Below are positions 25,439 to 34,257 of a stretch of 64,000 bases of DNA, piece by piece; positions within the stretch are counted from its first letter, which is position 1; every line of letters begins with the position of its first letter. This DNA comes from Thalassospira profundimaris (lineage in GTDB: Bacteria > Pseudomonadota > Alphaproteobacteria > Rhodospirillales > Thalassospiraceae): positions 124,001-188,000 of the forward strand of contig NZ_JPWI01000008.1 in the NCBI RefSeq assembly GCF_003326795.1, written 5' to 3'. Made by a program: the position numbers and the translations under genes. The notes beneath the pieces were generated by a model. It did not search any database, was not told where the DNA came from, and saw only the letters and a program-made list of their open reading frames with translations.

Positions 25439-26530
25439 ATGACAGGCAGGCCTTATTCCCTGGCCGGGCGCGGGGATGTAAAAACACGTCTTGTTGACGT
25501 CGTTGCATCGCAGGTCTTGCCACTGTGGCTGGTGATTGCTGGCAACGCTGTGATGATCGCATCGCTGTGGCTGCTGGGCGCGGGCGGAATGATGGCCAAG
25601 CTGATCCTGCTGATTTTCTGGGTCATGATGCTGGCAGCGTATGGTCGCAATCTGCATTTCAAACCGGCCGGGCTGGTGGGTGGTTTGATCCTTTGTGCCC
25701 TGATCGGTTTGATCGGGCTGGGGGATGGCAGTCCGGGTGAGAAAATCCGTCTTGCGGGCAATCTGATGATGTTGCCGGTCGGGCTTGCTGCGGGATATGT
25801 GATCGGGCGTGATTGTTTGCGTATTCTTGTGCCATCACTCGCACTTTATCTTGTTCTTTCAAGCTCCTTTTATCTGACCCATGAAGGGTTTCGGCTTAAT
25901 CACGCATTCCTGCTTCTGGGGTTCTTTGCGCTTTGCTCGGTCATGGCGTTGCCGGGTGGCCGATGGGCAGGCGGGGTTGCGGCCATCACCATTTTGCTGA
26001 GCCAGACGCGGATTGCGGTGATTGCGATGCTGATCAATCTGGTCGGCGGGATAAGGTTCGGACGGGCCGTGACCGTGCTGGTCGGGGTCACAGGTCTTGG
26101 GATCATGGCGGCATTGATCGCGCAGTATCTGCCACGTCTTTTGATGACCCATGACAGTGGAAGGCTGGTTTTCTGGCAGGAGTTTGCCGATCTCTGGCGT
26201 GATGGTCCGCCATCGCGGCAATGGCTTGGTTTCGGGGCCGGATCGGTTGAGGAAATCCTGTCGGGATCATCGTCATTTGCCTCATTTGGCGCACTTCATA
26301 ATGATCATTTCCGTATCCTGTTTGAAACCGGGATGGTTGGGGCCATTTTGTGGCTTTGGGCATGGGGAATGATGATCTGGTCGGTGCGTCAGGTGCGGTT
26401 ATCGGTCTGTATCCTGATTTCGGTATTTGTGACGATGGTGACCGATAACAGTCTGAATTACGGGCACTATCTGATGTGTGCGGCAATTGCATCGGGGATT
26501 GCCGCACACACAGGAGGACCGCGTGAATAG
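25439..26530 (+). CDS. Second O-antigen-polymerase-like membrane protein
   Basis: The protein has 363 residues from the ATG at 25439, with GAGGTG 5 nt upstream; a longer frame from 25382 lacks a site. It is polytopic, with about 10 segments. The late periplasmic loop (RQWLGFGAGSVEEIL, then ALHNDHFRILFETGMVGAIL) resembles the C-terminal loop of O-antigen polymerases and ligases ('G.G......HN..L......G..G'). The locus thus has two candidate enzymes of this kind, one perhaps a polymerase and the other a ligase. It overlaps the next gene by 8 bp. Confidence 0.78.
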   Translation: MTGRPYSLAGRGDVKTRLVDVVASQVLPLWLVIAGNAVMIASLWLLGAGGMMAKLILLIFWVMMLAAYGRNLHFKPAGLVGGLILCALIGLIGLGDGSPGEKIRLAGNLMMLPVGLAAGYVIGRDCLRILVPSLALYLVLSSSFYLTHEGFRLNHAFLLLGFFALCSVMALPGGRWAGGVAAITILLSQTRIAVIAMLINLVGGIRFGRAVTVLVGVTGLGIMAALIAQYLPRLLMTHDSGRLVFWQEFADLWRDGPPSRQWLGFGAGSVEEILSGSSSFASFGALHNDHFRILFETGMVGAILWLWAWGMMIWSVRQVRLSVCILISVFVTMVTDNSLNYGHYLMCAAIASGIAAHTGGPRE

Positions 26531-27875
26531 GGCCGTTCTGATCAATGTTCGGGACCGGGTTCTGGCACGCATGCGGCAAGCGGATTTTGCCGGTGCCGAT
26601 CCGTTTGACGGGCTTGAAAGTCGATTATTCCAGGTATCGGGTCTTGGACGGTTTCGAATTGCCCGTCTGATCTGGTTGCAGGCGATCAAGCGCGGACCGG
26701 GTGTCTTGCGACGGTTTGCCATGATCCCGCCGATGATGAATCCCAAAACGCTGGCACTGCTGAATGGTGGTGCGGGTGGTGTCCGGCTTGGTGATTTTTC
26801 CGGGCAATTGATCGCGATGCAAAATGCCGATGGCGGGTGGGGATATCCGTTTGAATGGCAAGCGCGGGCCTTTTACGCCAGACGTCATCAAAGCAATGCG
26901 ATTGTCACAAGTTTTGTGATTGATGGATTGCTGGCAGGCGGCATGACGCCAGACCATGCAGCCCTGATCCGGGCGGGGGAATTCATTGCACGTGATCTTT
27001 GGCGCGATGGCTATTTCGCCTATTTTGATCATGATGCGAGCGAAATTTACAATGCCAGCCTATGGGCGGCCTTTGCGTTAAATCGCATTCTGCCCGGAAA
27101 TGAAAAATCCCGGCGCGCCTTGGTGCGCGTCATCAACGCGCAATGCGATGATGGCAGCTGGGCCTATGGCACGCGCGGGCATCATGGTTTTGTCGATGGC
27201 TTTCATACCGGCTACATCCTTGATCTGCTTGACCGGTTTCGGACGACTGGCGTTGAAGGGGCGGAGATTGGCGGGCTGGATGGCGTGATCGCACGTGGCT
27301 GGCAGTTTTATCGTAGCAACTGCTTTGATCCGGACGGTATTCCCAGAAGCTTTGCCAGCAAGGATGGTTATCTTGATGCTCATGCGGTGGCGCAGGCGAT
27401 GGCAGGCCTGTGCCGGTTTGGTGAGGTGGTCGATGCGGTCAGGCTGGCACATTGGGCGGTGCAGATGCTTTTTGATCCGGCGCGCGATGTGTTTCATGCC
27501 GGGATCGGACGGTTTGGGGTTGATCGGCAAAACTATCTGCGCTGGACGCAAGCCTGGATGGTCTGGGCCCTTTCGATCGTGATAGAAAGAATGGCATTGA
27601 AACAGCAAGACACGCCCATGCCAACGCTTGATCCAAACGCAGCACTTTCATTTCCCCATCCCGATCCGGACAGGGCGGACAAGGAAGCGGCATTGCGCAA
27701 CCTGTCCGAAGACGCCTTTTGCACGCTTTATGCCATTACGCGGGACGAAGCCGCGCGCATGAAAAACACAGGCGAGATGGAAGCGCTTTATGGCCTGACG
27801 CGCGGGATGAAAACCCTGCAACGGATTGGCGGAGAACGCGGGATCATTCTTCGGATTGCGCGTTCAGGCGCATAA
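26523..27875 (+). CDS. Unknown toroid-like protein with QW-type repeats, polysaccharide locus
   Basis: The protein has 450 residues from the GTG at 26523, which has a perfect AGGAGG; upstream in-frame starts do not. Repeats such as QNADGGWGYPFEWQ and CDDGSWAYGTRGHHGF resemble the QW-type repeats of terpene-cyclase or prenyltransferase-like alpha/alpha toroids. Similar folds occur in glycan-processing proteins. I see no DXDD or other cyclase catalytic motif, so cyclase activity is doubtful. No signal peptide is present. It is translationally coupled to the membrane protein before it. A role in making or controlling the polysaccharide is likely but unproven. Confidence 0.75.
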   Translation: MNRAVLINVRDRVLARMRQADFAGADPFDGLESRLFQVSGLGRFRIARLIWLQAIKRGPGVLRRFAMIPPMMNPKTLALLNGGAGGVRLGDFSGQLIAMQNADGGWGYPFEWQARAFYARRHQSNAIVTSFVIDGLLAGGMTPDHAALIRAGEFIARDLWRDGYFAYFDHDASEIYNASLWAAFALNRILPGNEKSRRALVRVINAQCDDGSWAYGTRGHHGFVDGFHTGYILDLLDRFRTTGVEGAEIGGLDGVIARGWQFYRSNCFDPDGIPRSFASKDGYLDAHAVAQAMAGLCRFGEVVDAVRLAHWAVQMLFDPARDVFHAGIGRFGVDRQNYLRWTQAWMVWALSIVIERMALKQQDTPMPTLDPNAALSFPHPDPDRADKEAALRNLSEDAFCTLYAITRDEAARMKNTGEMEALYGLTRGMKTLQRIGGERGIILRIARSGA

Positions 27876-27896
27876 AGCGGGGCAGTGTGTGGACTG

Positions 27897-28295
27897 TCAG
27901 CGTTGCGACATCTCGTCACTGGTCAACTGACCATCACCATTGGCATCAAGATGTTTGAACATCCGGGCATGGATGGCCTGAAATTCTTCGAGTGACAGGC
28001 TGCCATCACCGTTGGTGTCCATCATGACGATCATCATGTCGGGCCCATGCATCCTGCCCGCCATCATGCCAGATCCCATCATCATTCCGGCACCCGGCAT
28101 GCCGTTACAGGAATAGGCCATATTGCCATAACCTTGTCCTTGCATCATTCCCTGACCCTGCATAGGACCCTGACCACCTTGCATCATGCCCTGTCCGGGC
28201 TGTTTCATCATCGGCGAGCCTTGTTGTGCATTTGCCAGACCAATAGAGCCTGCAAGTGCCAAACTAAATACGGTTACTGCGAGAATGTTCTTCAT
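27897..28295 (-). CDS. Secreted Met-rich protein with paired EF-hands
   Basis: The protein has 132 residues from the ATG at 28295 (GGAG 9 nt upstream). A signal peptide (MKNILAVTVFSLALAGSIG, ending ANA-QQ) is followed by about 65 residues of Met/Gln/Gly-rich low complexity (GQGMMQGGQGPMQGQGMMQG). Two canonical EF-hand loops follow: DTNGDGSLSLEEF and DANGDGQLTSDEM. It should bind calcium in the periplasm or outside. Repeated MM and MQ motifs could bind Cu(I), as in other Met-rich periplasmic proteins; this is inference. The gene is probably monocistronic and converges with the toroid-like gene. Confidence 0.85.
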   Translation of the reverse strand: MKNILAVTVFSLALAGSIGLANAQQGSPMMKQPGQGMMQGGQGPMQGQGMMQGQGYGNMAYSCNGMPGAGMMMGSGMMAGRMHGPDMMIVMMDTNGDGSLSLEEFQAIHARMFKHLDANGDGQLTSDEMSQR

Positions 28296-28555
28296 CGATC
28301 GTCTCCGGTTTCTGGGCTGGGGTGTTTTCCTGCAAGCTGCCTGAGCACTGATATGAAATGAGAGAACAGGCATCTGCCTAAACCAACAAGGAGAGCCTAT
28401 CACGGTATGACATCGGGCCGCATTGAGGCCGATCAAAGGGCAAGGATCAGGGATCTGGTGAAATATCGATGTAACTGAGCGCTTGCGCCAAACAACAGCA
28501 CAGGGATATTGCTAGGCAGAGCAACGATGTCGTCCGTTCAATATCGAAAGATCAC

Positions 28556-31063
28556 ATGACCTCTGCATTCCCGGCCCTTCCGATTGATGCCGTCCTGCCC
28601 GAATTTTGCGCGGCGCTGGAAACGGGAACCAATGCGGTTTTGCAAGCTCCGCCGGGCGCAGGCAAGACGACCAAGGTGCCCTTGGCGTTGCTGGATGCCG
28701 GGTGGCGTGGCGATCAGAAGATCATCATGCTTGAACCCCGCAGGCTCGCCGCCCGGGCGGCTGCGCGCCGCATGGCGCAGCTTCTGGGCGAGGGGGTTGG
28801 CGAGCGGGTGGGCTATCGCGTTCGCTTTGACAGCAAGATATCGGCCAGGACCAAAATCGAGGTCGTGACCGAGGGTATTCTGGTCCGGATGATTCAGGAT
28901 GACCCGGAACTTTCGGGCATTGGCGCGATCCTGTTTGACGAGTTTCACGAACGATCCCTTGATGCCGATCTTGGATTGGCCTTGGCGCTGGAAACCCAAG
29001 GGGCACTGCGCGATGATCTGCGCATTGTGGTGATGTCGGCAACCCTTGATGGCGGGCCGATTGCAACGCTTATGGGCGACTGCCCGGTGATTACGTCCGA
29101 GGGGCGCGCCTTCCCGGTCGAAACCCGCTATTTCCCGCCCAAGCCCGATAAATGGGGCAATATCCGCATTGACGCGGAAATGACGGCGGCGATCAAAACC
29201 GCCCTTCGCGAAGAAAGCGGATCGATCCTTGCCTTCCTGCCCGGACAGGGCGAAATCACAAGGGTCGAGGCGGCATTAAAAGAAGTGGTTGGCAGCGATA
29301 CCATCATCGCCCCGCTTTATGGCGCAATGGATGCCAAGGCACAGGATATCGCGATCCAGCCGGCATCAGAAGGCAAGCGCAAGGTGGTGCTGGCAACCGC
29401 GATTGCCGAAACGTCGCTGACCATTGATGGTATTCGCGTCGTGGTCGATAGCGGGTTGCAACGCCTGCCGCGTTTTGATCCGGCATCGGGCATGACCCGG
29501 CTGATCACGGTCAAATCATCGCAGGCAAGTGCCGAACAGCGCCGCGGTCGTGCCGGACGACTGGAGCCCGGTATTTGTTATCGCCTGTGGGCGGAAAATG
29601 AACAGCGCGCCCGTGCGCCCTTTACCGCGCCCGAAATTGCCGAGGCCGATCTGGCCCCGCTGACCCTTGAACTTGCGCGCTGGGGGGTAACGGATCCCAA
29701 AAGCCTGCCCTGGCTTGATGTACCCGAAGCCGCCAAGATTGATCAGGCGCGCGATATCCTGCGCGGGCTTGAGGCGATTGATACTGACAACCGCATCACC
29801 GCCATGGGAACGGCAATGGCGGGGATCCCGGTCCATCCCAGACTGGCGCATATGATGTTGCGCGGCGCGGCCTTGGGGCTTGACCAGATTGCCTGTGCCT
29901 TGGCGGCACTGCTTTCGGATCGGGATTTCATGCGCGGGCGCGGGGCGGATTTAAGGTTGCGGATTGAGGCCATCCTGCGCGGTCATGCCCCCAAAATGAT
30001 CAGCGAGGCCGCCAAGCAACTTGCACGCAGGCTTTCTGATGTGGTGCATCAGGCAAACCTTCCCAAAGGTGAAGGCACAAAGGTTGATCGCGCGGATGAG
30101 GTCGGGTTGCTTCTGGCCTTTGCCTATCCCGACCGGATTGGCGAACGGCGCAAGGGGGCCGATGCGCGCTATCGCCTGTCAGGTGGGCGCGGGGGCGTTT
30201 TACCCAATGAAGACAGCCTTGCGAATGAGGCCTATATCGCGGTGGCCGAACTGGACGGGCAGGCGCGCGAGGCCAGAATTTACCTTGCCGCCCCGGTGGC
30301 GCGGGCAACTCTTGAAACACATTTCGCCGATCAGATTTCCGAAGGCACAGAGGTTTTCTGGGATACCCAATCAGACGCCGTGCAGGCTCGCTGGCAGCGC
30401 CGGATCGGGGCATTGGTGCTTGATGAAAAAGCCACCCATGACGAAGCCGATCCCGATGCGATTGCAACGGCGATGATCGAAGGTATCCGCAAGATCGGTC
30501 TGCATTGCCTGCCTTGGGACAAGGCATCAGAAGGTCTGCGTGAACGGTTATCCTTCCTGCATCGGGTGGATGGCGATCACTGGCCTGATGTGTCTGATGA
30601 CGGGTTGCTGGGATCGCTTGAAACTTGGATTGCACCCTATTTGACCGGCATTACCAAGCGCGGGCAGCTTAAACAGATCAATCTGTCCGAGGCATTGCTG
30701 GCCGGGATTGACTGGAACCAGCGACAGGAACTGGACCGCCTTGCGCCCACCCATTGGCAAGTGCCGACCGGATCAAACATCCGCATTGATTATAGCGGTG
30801 AAAAACCGGCCCTGCCGGTGCGCATGCAGGAAATGTTCGGCGCGACCGAAACGCCAAAGGTCGCCGGAGGCAAGGTTGCCGTGACCCTGCATCTGCTATC
30901 CCCGGCCCAGCGCCCGATACAGGTCACAAGTGATCTGGTGGGTTTCTGGAACGGATCCTATGCGCAGGTCAAAGCCGAGATGAAGGGACGCTATCCCAAA
31001 CATTACTGGCCCGATGATCCGCTTCAGGCGGAACCCACACGCCGGGTTAAAAGCCGGATGTAG
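28556..31063 (+). CDS. hrpB: ATP-dependent RNA helicase HrpB
   Basis: This 835-residue DExH helicase shows Walker A APPGAGKTTKVPLALLD and motif II ILFDEFHERSLDADLG. It also has motif III MSATLDGG, motif V ATAIAETSLTIDGIRVVVDS and motif VI QRRGRAGRLEPG. The C-terminal HrpB domain is complete and the length is normal. HrpB is a DEAH/RHA-type helicase; its biological role in bacteria is not well fixed, and HrpA is the better known relative in mRNA processing. The gene stands alone and converges with the amidase gene, only 14 bp apart. The reading is unambiguous. Confidence 0.94.
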   Translation: MTSAFPALPIDAVLPEFCAALETGTNAVLQAPPGAGKTTKVPLALLDAGWRGDQKIIMLEPRRLAARAAARRMAQLLGEGVGERVGYRVRFDSKISARTKIEVVTEGILVRMIQDDPELSGIGAILFDEFHERSLDADLGLALALETQGALRDDLRIVVMSATLDGGPIATLMGDCPVITSEGRAFPVETRYFPPKPDKWGNIRIDAEMTAAIKTALREESGSILAFLPGQGEITRVEAALKEVVGSDTIIAPLYGAMDAKAQDIAIQPASEGKRKVVLATAIAETSLTIDGIRVVVDSGLQRLPRFDPASGMTRLITVKSSQASAEQRRGRAGRLEPGICYRLWAENEQRARAPFTAPEIAEADLAPLTLELARWGVTDPKSLPWLDVPEAAKIDQARDILRGLEAIDTDNRITAMGTAMAGIPVHPRLAHMMLRGAALGLDQIACALAALLSDRDFMRGRGADLRLRIEAILRGHAPKMISEAAKQLARRLSDVVHQANLPKGEGTKVDRADEVGLLLAFAYPDRIGERRKGADARYRLSGGRGGVLPNEDSLANEAYIAVAELDGQAREARIYLAAPVARATLETHFADQISEGTEVFWDTQSDAVQARWQRRIGALVLDEKATHDEADPDAIATAMIEGIRKIGLHCLPWDKASEGLRERLSFLHRVDGDHWPDVSDDGLLGSLETWIAPYLTGITKRGQLKQINLSEALLAGIDWNQRQELDRLAPTHWQVPTGSNIRIDYSGEKPALPVRMQEMFGATETPKVAGGKVAVTLHLLSPAQRPIQVTSDLVGFWNGSYAQVKAEMKGRYPKHYWPDDPLQAEPTRRVKSRM

Positions 31064-31077
31064 GTTCCTGTCCGAAA

Positions 31078-32361
31078 TCAAAGATGACGGGAAATCCAGT
31101 CGGCTGCCTTGAGCATGCGGGCATCATCACCAAAGCGACCAATCACCTGCAAGCCAACCGGCATATTGTTCGGGCCAGACAGACCCGGAACGTTGATGCA
31201 AGGCACGCCCGAGAACGTCCAGATACGGTTAAACACCGGATCACCCGTGGCGTTGAGGCCAACCGGTGCTTCGCCCGGGGCGCTTGGGCAGATCAGGATA
31301 TCATAATCCCCCATGGCATCGGAAAGGGCGGTGCGGCTTAGTTTTGCCTGATCAAGTGCCTTGTCATAATCAGATGTCAGAACATTCATCCCGGCATCAA
31401 ACCGTTCGCGGAACTTTGCGCTGGCCTGATCGGGGTGGTTTGAAACATCATAAAGGCCGGTAAAGCTGACCTCATAATCCATCGCAATGCCATGGGCGCT
31501 GGCAAGCGTTGCAAAGATGTCGGGCAGGGTGAAGTTGGAAACCTTCGCACCGGCTTTCCCAAGTCTGGTTGCGGCATCTTCGATCAGTGACTGGGTGGTT
31601 GCGTCGGCCGCATCCCATTGCGGCGTCTGGCAAAACCCGATTGTCGGAACGAAGTCGCCGGACTGGTTGCTGATATCAAGTTCGGGGCGTCGTCCAAGGA
31701 TCGCGGCAAGGAAACCGGCATCCTTCACCGTCCGGGTCATAACCCCGAGGTGATCCATCGATGGCGCGAGGGGACGGATGCCGGTTAACGGCAAGAAACC
31801 GTAACTGGGTTTATAGCCAACAACCCCGCAATAGGATGCAGGACGGATAATCGAACCGGCGGTCTGGGTGCCGAGTGCTGCCGGAACATGATAATCGGCA
31901 ACTGCGGCCGCCGAGCCGCTTGATGATCCGCCCGGAGTTCTGGTCAGATCGTTGGGATTGGCGGTTTTTCCCGGCTGGAAATAGGCAAATTCCGTCGAGA
32001 CGGTTTTACCAAGGACAATGCCACCGGCATTGCGGATGGTCGCAACGCAGGCTGCGTCCTGTGCCGGTTGATGACCTTCATAGATCGGTGATCCATACCC
32101 GGTCGGCATGTCGACGGTATCAATCAGATCCTTGATCCCGATCGGAAGACCCGAAAGCGGGCCAGTGGTGGTCTTGGCGGCAGGGGCGCTTGCCTGTGCC
32201 TTGGCGCTGTCGGCATTGATATGCATCCAGGCACCAACATCCCCTTCACGTTCGGAAATGCGTTCAAGGCAGGATGCCAAAAGCGTTTCAGCGGTCAGTT
32301 TACCGTCCGAAAGTGCGCTGGCCGCTTCAAGAAGCGACAATCTGTTTGGCTGTGACATCAT
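31078..32361 (-). CDS. Amidase signature family hydrolase, end of ABC-transporter operon
   Basis: This 427-residue protein has the Ser-cisSer-Lys triad of the amidase signature family: Lys in LPIGIKDLIDT, cis-Ser in TPGGSSSGSAAAVA, and nucleophile Ser in GTQTAGSIIRPASYCGVVGY. It hydrolyses an amide to acid plus ammonia or amine; related enzymes include GatA and AtzE. The start overlaps the preceding M20 deacetylase stop in ATGA. Its place at the end of the liv-like operon suggests it acts on the imported compound. It is unlikely to be GatA, since no gatC or gatB is near. Confidence 0.9.
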   Translation of the reverse strand: MMSQPNRLSLLEAASALSDGKLTAETLLASCLERISEREGDVGAWMHINADSAKAQASAPAAKTTTGPLSGLPIGIKDLIDTVDMPTGYGSPIYEGHQPAQDAACVATIRNAGGIVLGKTVSTEFAYFQPGKTANPNDLTRTPGGSSSGSAAAVADYHVPAALGTQTAGSIIRPASYCGVVGYKPSYGFLPLTGIRPLAPSMDHLGVMTRTVKDAGFLAAILGRRPELDISNQSGDFVPTIGFCQTPQWDAADATTQSLIEDAATRLGKAGAKVSNFTLPDIFATLASAHGIAMDYEVSFTGLYDVSNHPDQASAKFRERFDAGMNVLTSDYDKALDQAKLSRTALSDAMGDYDILICPSAPGEAPVGLNATGDPVFNRIWTFSGVPCINVPGLSGPNNMPVGLQVIGRFGDDARMLKAADWISRHL

Positions 32362-33491
32362 TGATTGTTCCAGTTTTCAGCCAGCGCACGATAGATACCG
32401 ACGGCTTCTTCGATCCGCGAGACATAGCAAAACTCGTCGGTCTGGTGGGCCATGGCGGCTTCGCCCGGGCCAAGAATGACGGTTGGGGCAAAGTCATAGG
32501 CACGGGTGAAAATCGACGCATCGGTAAAATAGGCCGCAGTCCTGTTTTCAATCGGGCCGTCATGAAGCGGTGCGACCACCTCGAACACTGACTGCATCCA
32601 CGGATCATCCGGCGATGTCCAGACCGGTTCAAGATTGACCGTCGGGGTCAATGTCACCTCGTCGCCCAGATAGGAGGCCAGCTGTTCAAGAATGACCTCG
32701 TTATCCTGACCGGGGATGGTGCGCACATCAATGCCGATTTCCGCACGGTTGGGGACGGAGTTGACGTTAATGCCGCCATCAACCGTCCCAACATTCAAGG
32801 TCGCGGGCCCCATCACCGGATGACGGGCGACGTTGAAGTCATAGTCTTCGAGCTTGGTGATCGCGCGCGATGCCTTGTAAATGGCATTGACGCCAAGTTC
32901 GGGCATCGAACCGTGCGCGGTGACACCGTCGGTCGTGGCTTTCATCCAAAGCGCTCCCTTGTGCCCGACATAGGGGTAGTTTGATGTCGGTTCGGCAACG
33001 ACGATGGCACCGGACTTGCCAATCACATCGCCAAGTCCGGCGATATAGGCAGCACCCTCGCAGCCGGTTTCTTCGCCCGCCGTTATCAGAAGAACCACAC
33101 CGGGACCCTTGGCCAGATCAGGCGCAATTTCAATCACGGCGGCGACAAAGGCGGCGACGCCCGATTTCATGTCGCTTGATCCGCGACCATAAAGTTTGCC
33201 ATCGGCAATGTCGGCACCAAACGGCGCCATGGACCATTCGGTATGACCAAGCGGGACGGTATCAAGATGACCGGTAAAGCATATCGGGGGACAGGTTTCT
33301 GACCCGCCGATCCGCGCAATCAGGTTGGTTCGACCCGGTGCGAAGTCATGATAGGAAATGTCAAAACCATTTTCTGCCAGCAGCTTGCCGACATATTCGA
33401 CGCAATCCTTTTCAGGATTGACCGGATTGACGGTTTCAAACCGGATGAGTTGACGGGTCAGTTCGACCGCATCAATTTTGGTGTTGGGCAC
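32358..33491 (-). CDS. M20-family deacetylase (acetylornithine deacetylase/succinyl-diaminopimelate desuccinylase type)
   Basis: This 377-residue zinc peptidase has the metal ligands of M20 enzymes: His and Asp in CFTGHLDTVPLG, Asp in YGRGSSDMKSGVAAFVA, and Glu-Glu in ITAGEETGCEG. The later Glu is in VVAEPTS and the C-terminal His in AAMAHQTDEF. The dimerisation domain lies in the middle. The whole looks most like ArgE, but its place between an ABC importer and an amidase points to a catabolic role on an N-acylated amino compound. The GTG start at 33491 is preceded by AGGGG. It lies 47 bp after livF. Confidence 0.9.
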   Translation of the reverse strand: MPNTKIDAVELTRQLIRFETVNPVNPEKDCVEYVGKLLAENGFDISYHDFAPGRTNLIARIGGSETCPPICFTGHLDTVPLGHTEWSMAPFGADIADGKLYGRGSSDMKSGVAAFVAAVIEIAPDLAKGPGVVLLITAGEETGCEGAAYIAGLGDVIGKSGAIVVAEPTSNYPYVGHKGALWMKATTDGVTAHGSMPELGVNAIYKASRAITKLEDYDFNVARHPVMGPATLNVGTVDGGINVNSVPNRAEIGIDVRTIPGQDNEVILEQLASYLGDEVTLTPTVNLEPVWTSPDDPWMQSVFEVVAPLHDGPIENRTAAYFTDASIFTRAYDFAPTVILGPGEAAMAHQTDEFCYVSRIEEAVGIYRALAENWNNQ

Positions 33492-33538
33492 GTTTTATCC
33501 CCTGTGTTCCTGATATTTTCAGAAGCGTGTTTCGGTGA

Positions 33539-34255
33539 CTAGCCGAAATAGGCCTCGTGGACTTCCTTGTTTTCGGACAGTTCCTGTGCCGTTCCTTCGG
33601 CGACAACACGTCCCTGCGACATCACGTAGCCGTAATGGGCAATGGCCAGTGTTTGATGCACATTCTGTTCGACAAGGAACACTGTGATGCCCTGATCGTT
33701 GATCCGCTTGATGATGTTGAAGTTTTCTTTGACAAACAGCGGCGACAAGCCCAGAGACGGCTCGTCAATCAACAGGACCTTGGGGGCCGCCATCAGGCCG
33801 CGCCCGATGGACACCATTGCCTGTTCACCGCCCGACATCGTTCCGGCCAGCTGATTGCGGCGTTCCTTAAGGCGCGGGAAAATTTCGAACACCTGATCCA
33901 TGCGATCTTTCAGGACGGCTTCGGTATTTTCCTGATATCCGCCAAGACGGAGGTTATCGACAACCGTCATTTTCGGGAAAACCTTGCGGCCTTCGGGGAT
34001 ACAGGCAATGCCCGCTGAAATGATCTTGTGGGTCGGAAGCCCGACCAGACTTTGACCATCAATCAGAATGTCGCCGGCACGCGGTGGCGTCAGGCCAAGA
34101 ATGGCGCGAATGATGGTGGATTTCCCGGCACCGTTTGATCCCAGCAGGCAGGTGATTTTGCCTGCCGGGACCTTAAGCGATACGCCTTCGAGAACATCGG
34201 CGGAATCATAGGCCGCGTAGATGTCCCTGACTTCAAGTGCACTTGCAGTGGCCAT
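33539..34255 (-). CDS. livF: LivF-type ABC transporter ATPase
   Basis: This 238-residue ATPase has Walker A LLGSNGAGKSTIIRA, signature MSGGEQAMVSIGRGL and Walker B LLIDEPSLGLSPLFV. The H-loop region carries FLVEQNVHQTL and the family-typical end is EVHEAYFG. It powers import together with LivG. It lies 2 bp after livG, inside the five-gene transporter block. The symbol marks the family; the substrate may be an amide or other amino compound rather than leucine. Confidence 0.93.
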   Translation of the reverse strand: MATASALEVRDIYAAYDSADVLEGVSLKVPAGKITCLLGSNGAGKSTIIRAILGLTPPRAGDILIDGQSLVGLPTHKIISAGIACIPEGRKVFPKMTVVDNLRLGGYQENTEAVLKDRMDQVFEIFPRLKERRNQLAGTMSGGEQAMVSIGRGLMAAPKVLLIDEPSLGLSPLFVKENFNIIKRINDQGITVFLVEQNVHQTLAIAHYGYVMSQGRVVAEGTAQELSENKEVHEAYFG

Positions 34256-34257
34256 GA

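Noticed and set aside
24366-25442. Rightward open frame of 358 codons opposite the O-antigen-polymerase-like gene
   Set aside because: The minus strand codes a clear polytopic membrane protein with a family motif; the plus frame is polar and low-complexity like a shadow.
28060-28215. Short tandem-like repeats suggestive of a CRISPR or satellite
   Set aside because: They are the codons of the Met/Gln/Gly repeats of the EF-hand protein, with no spacer-repeat order.
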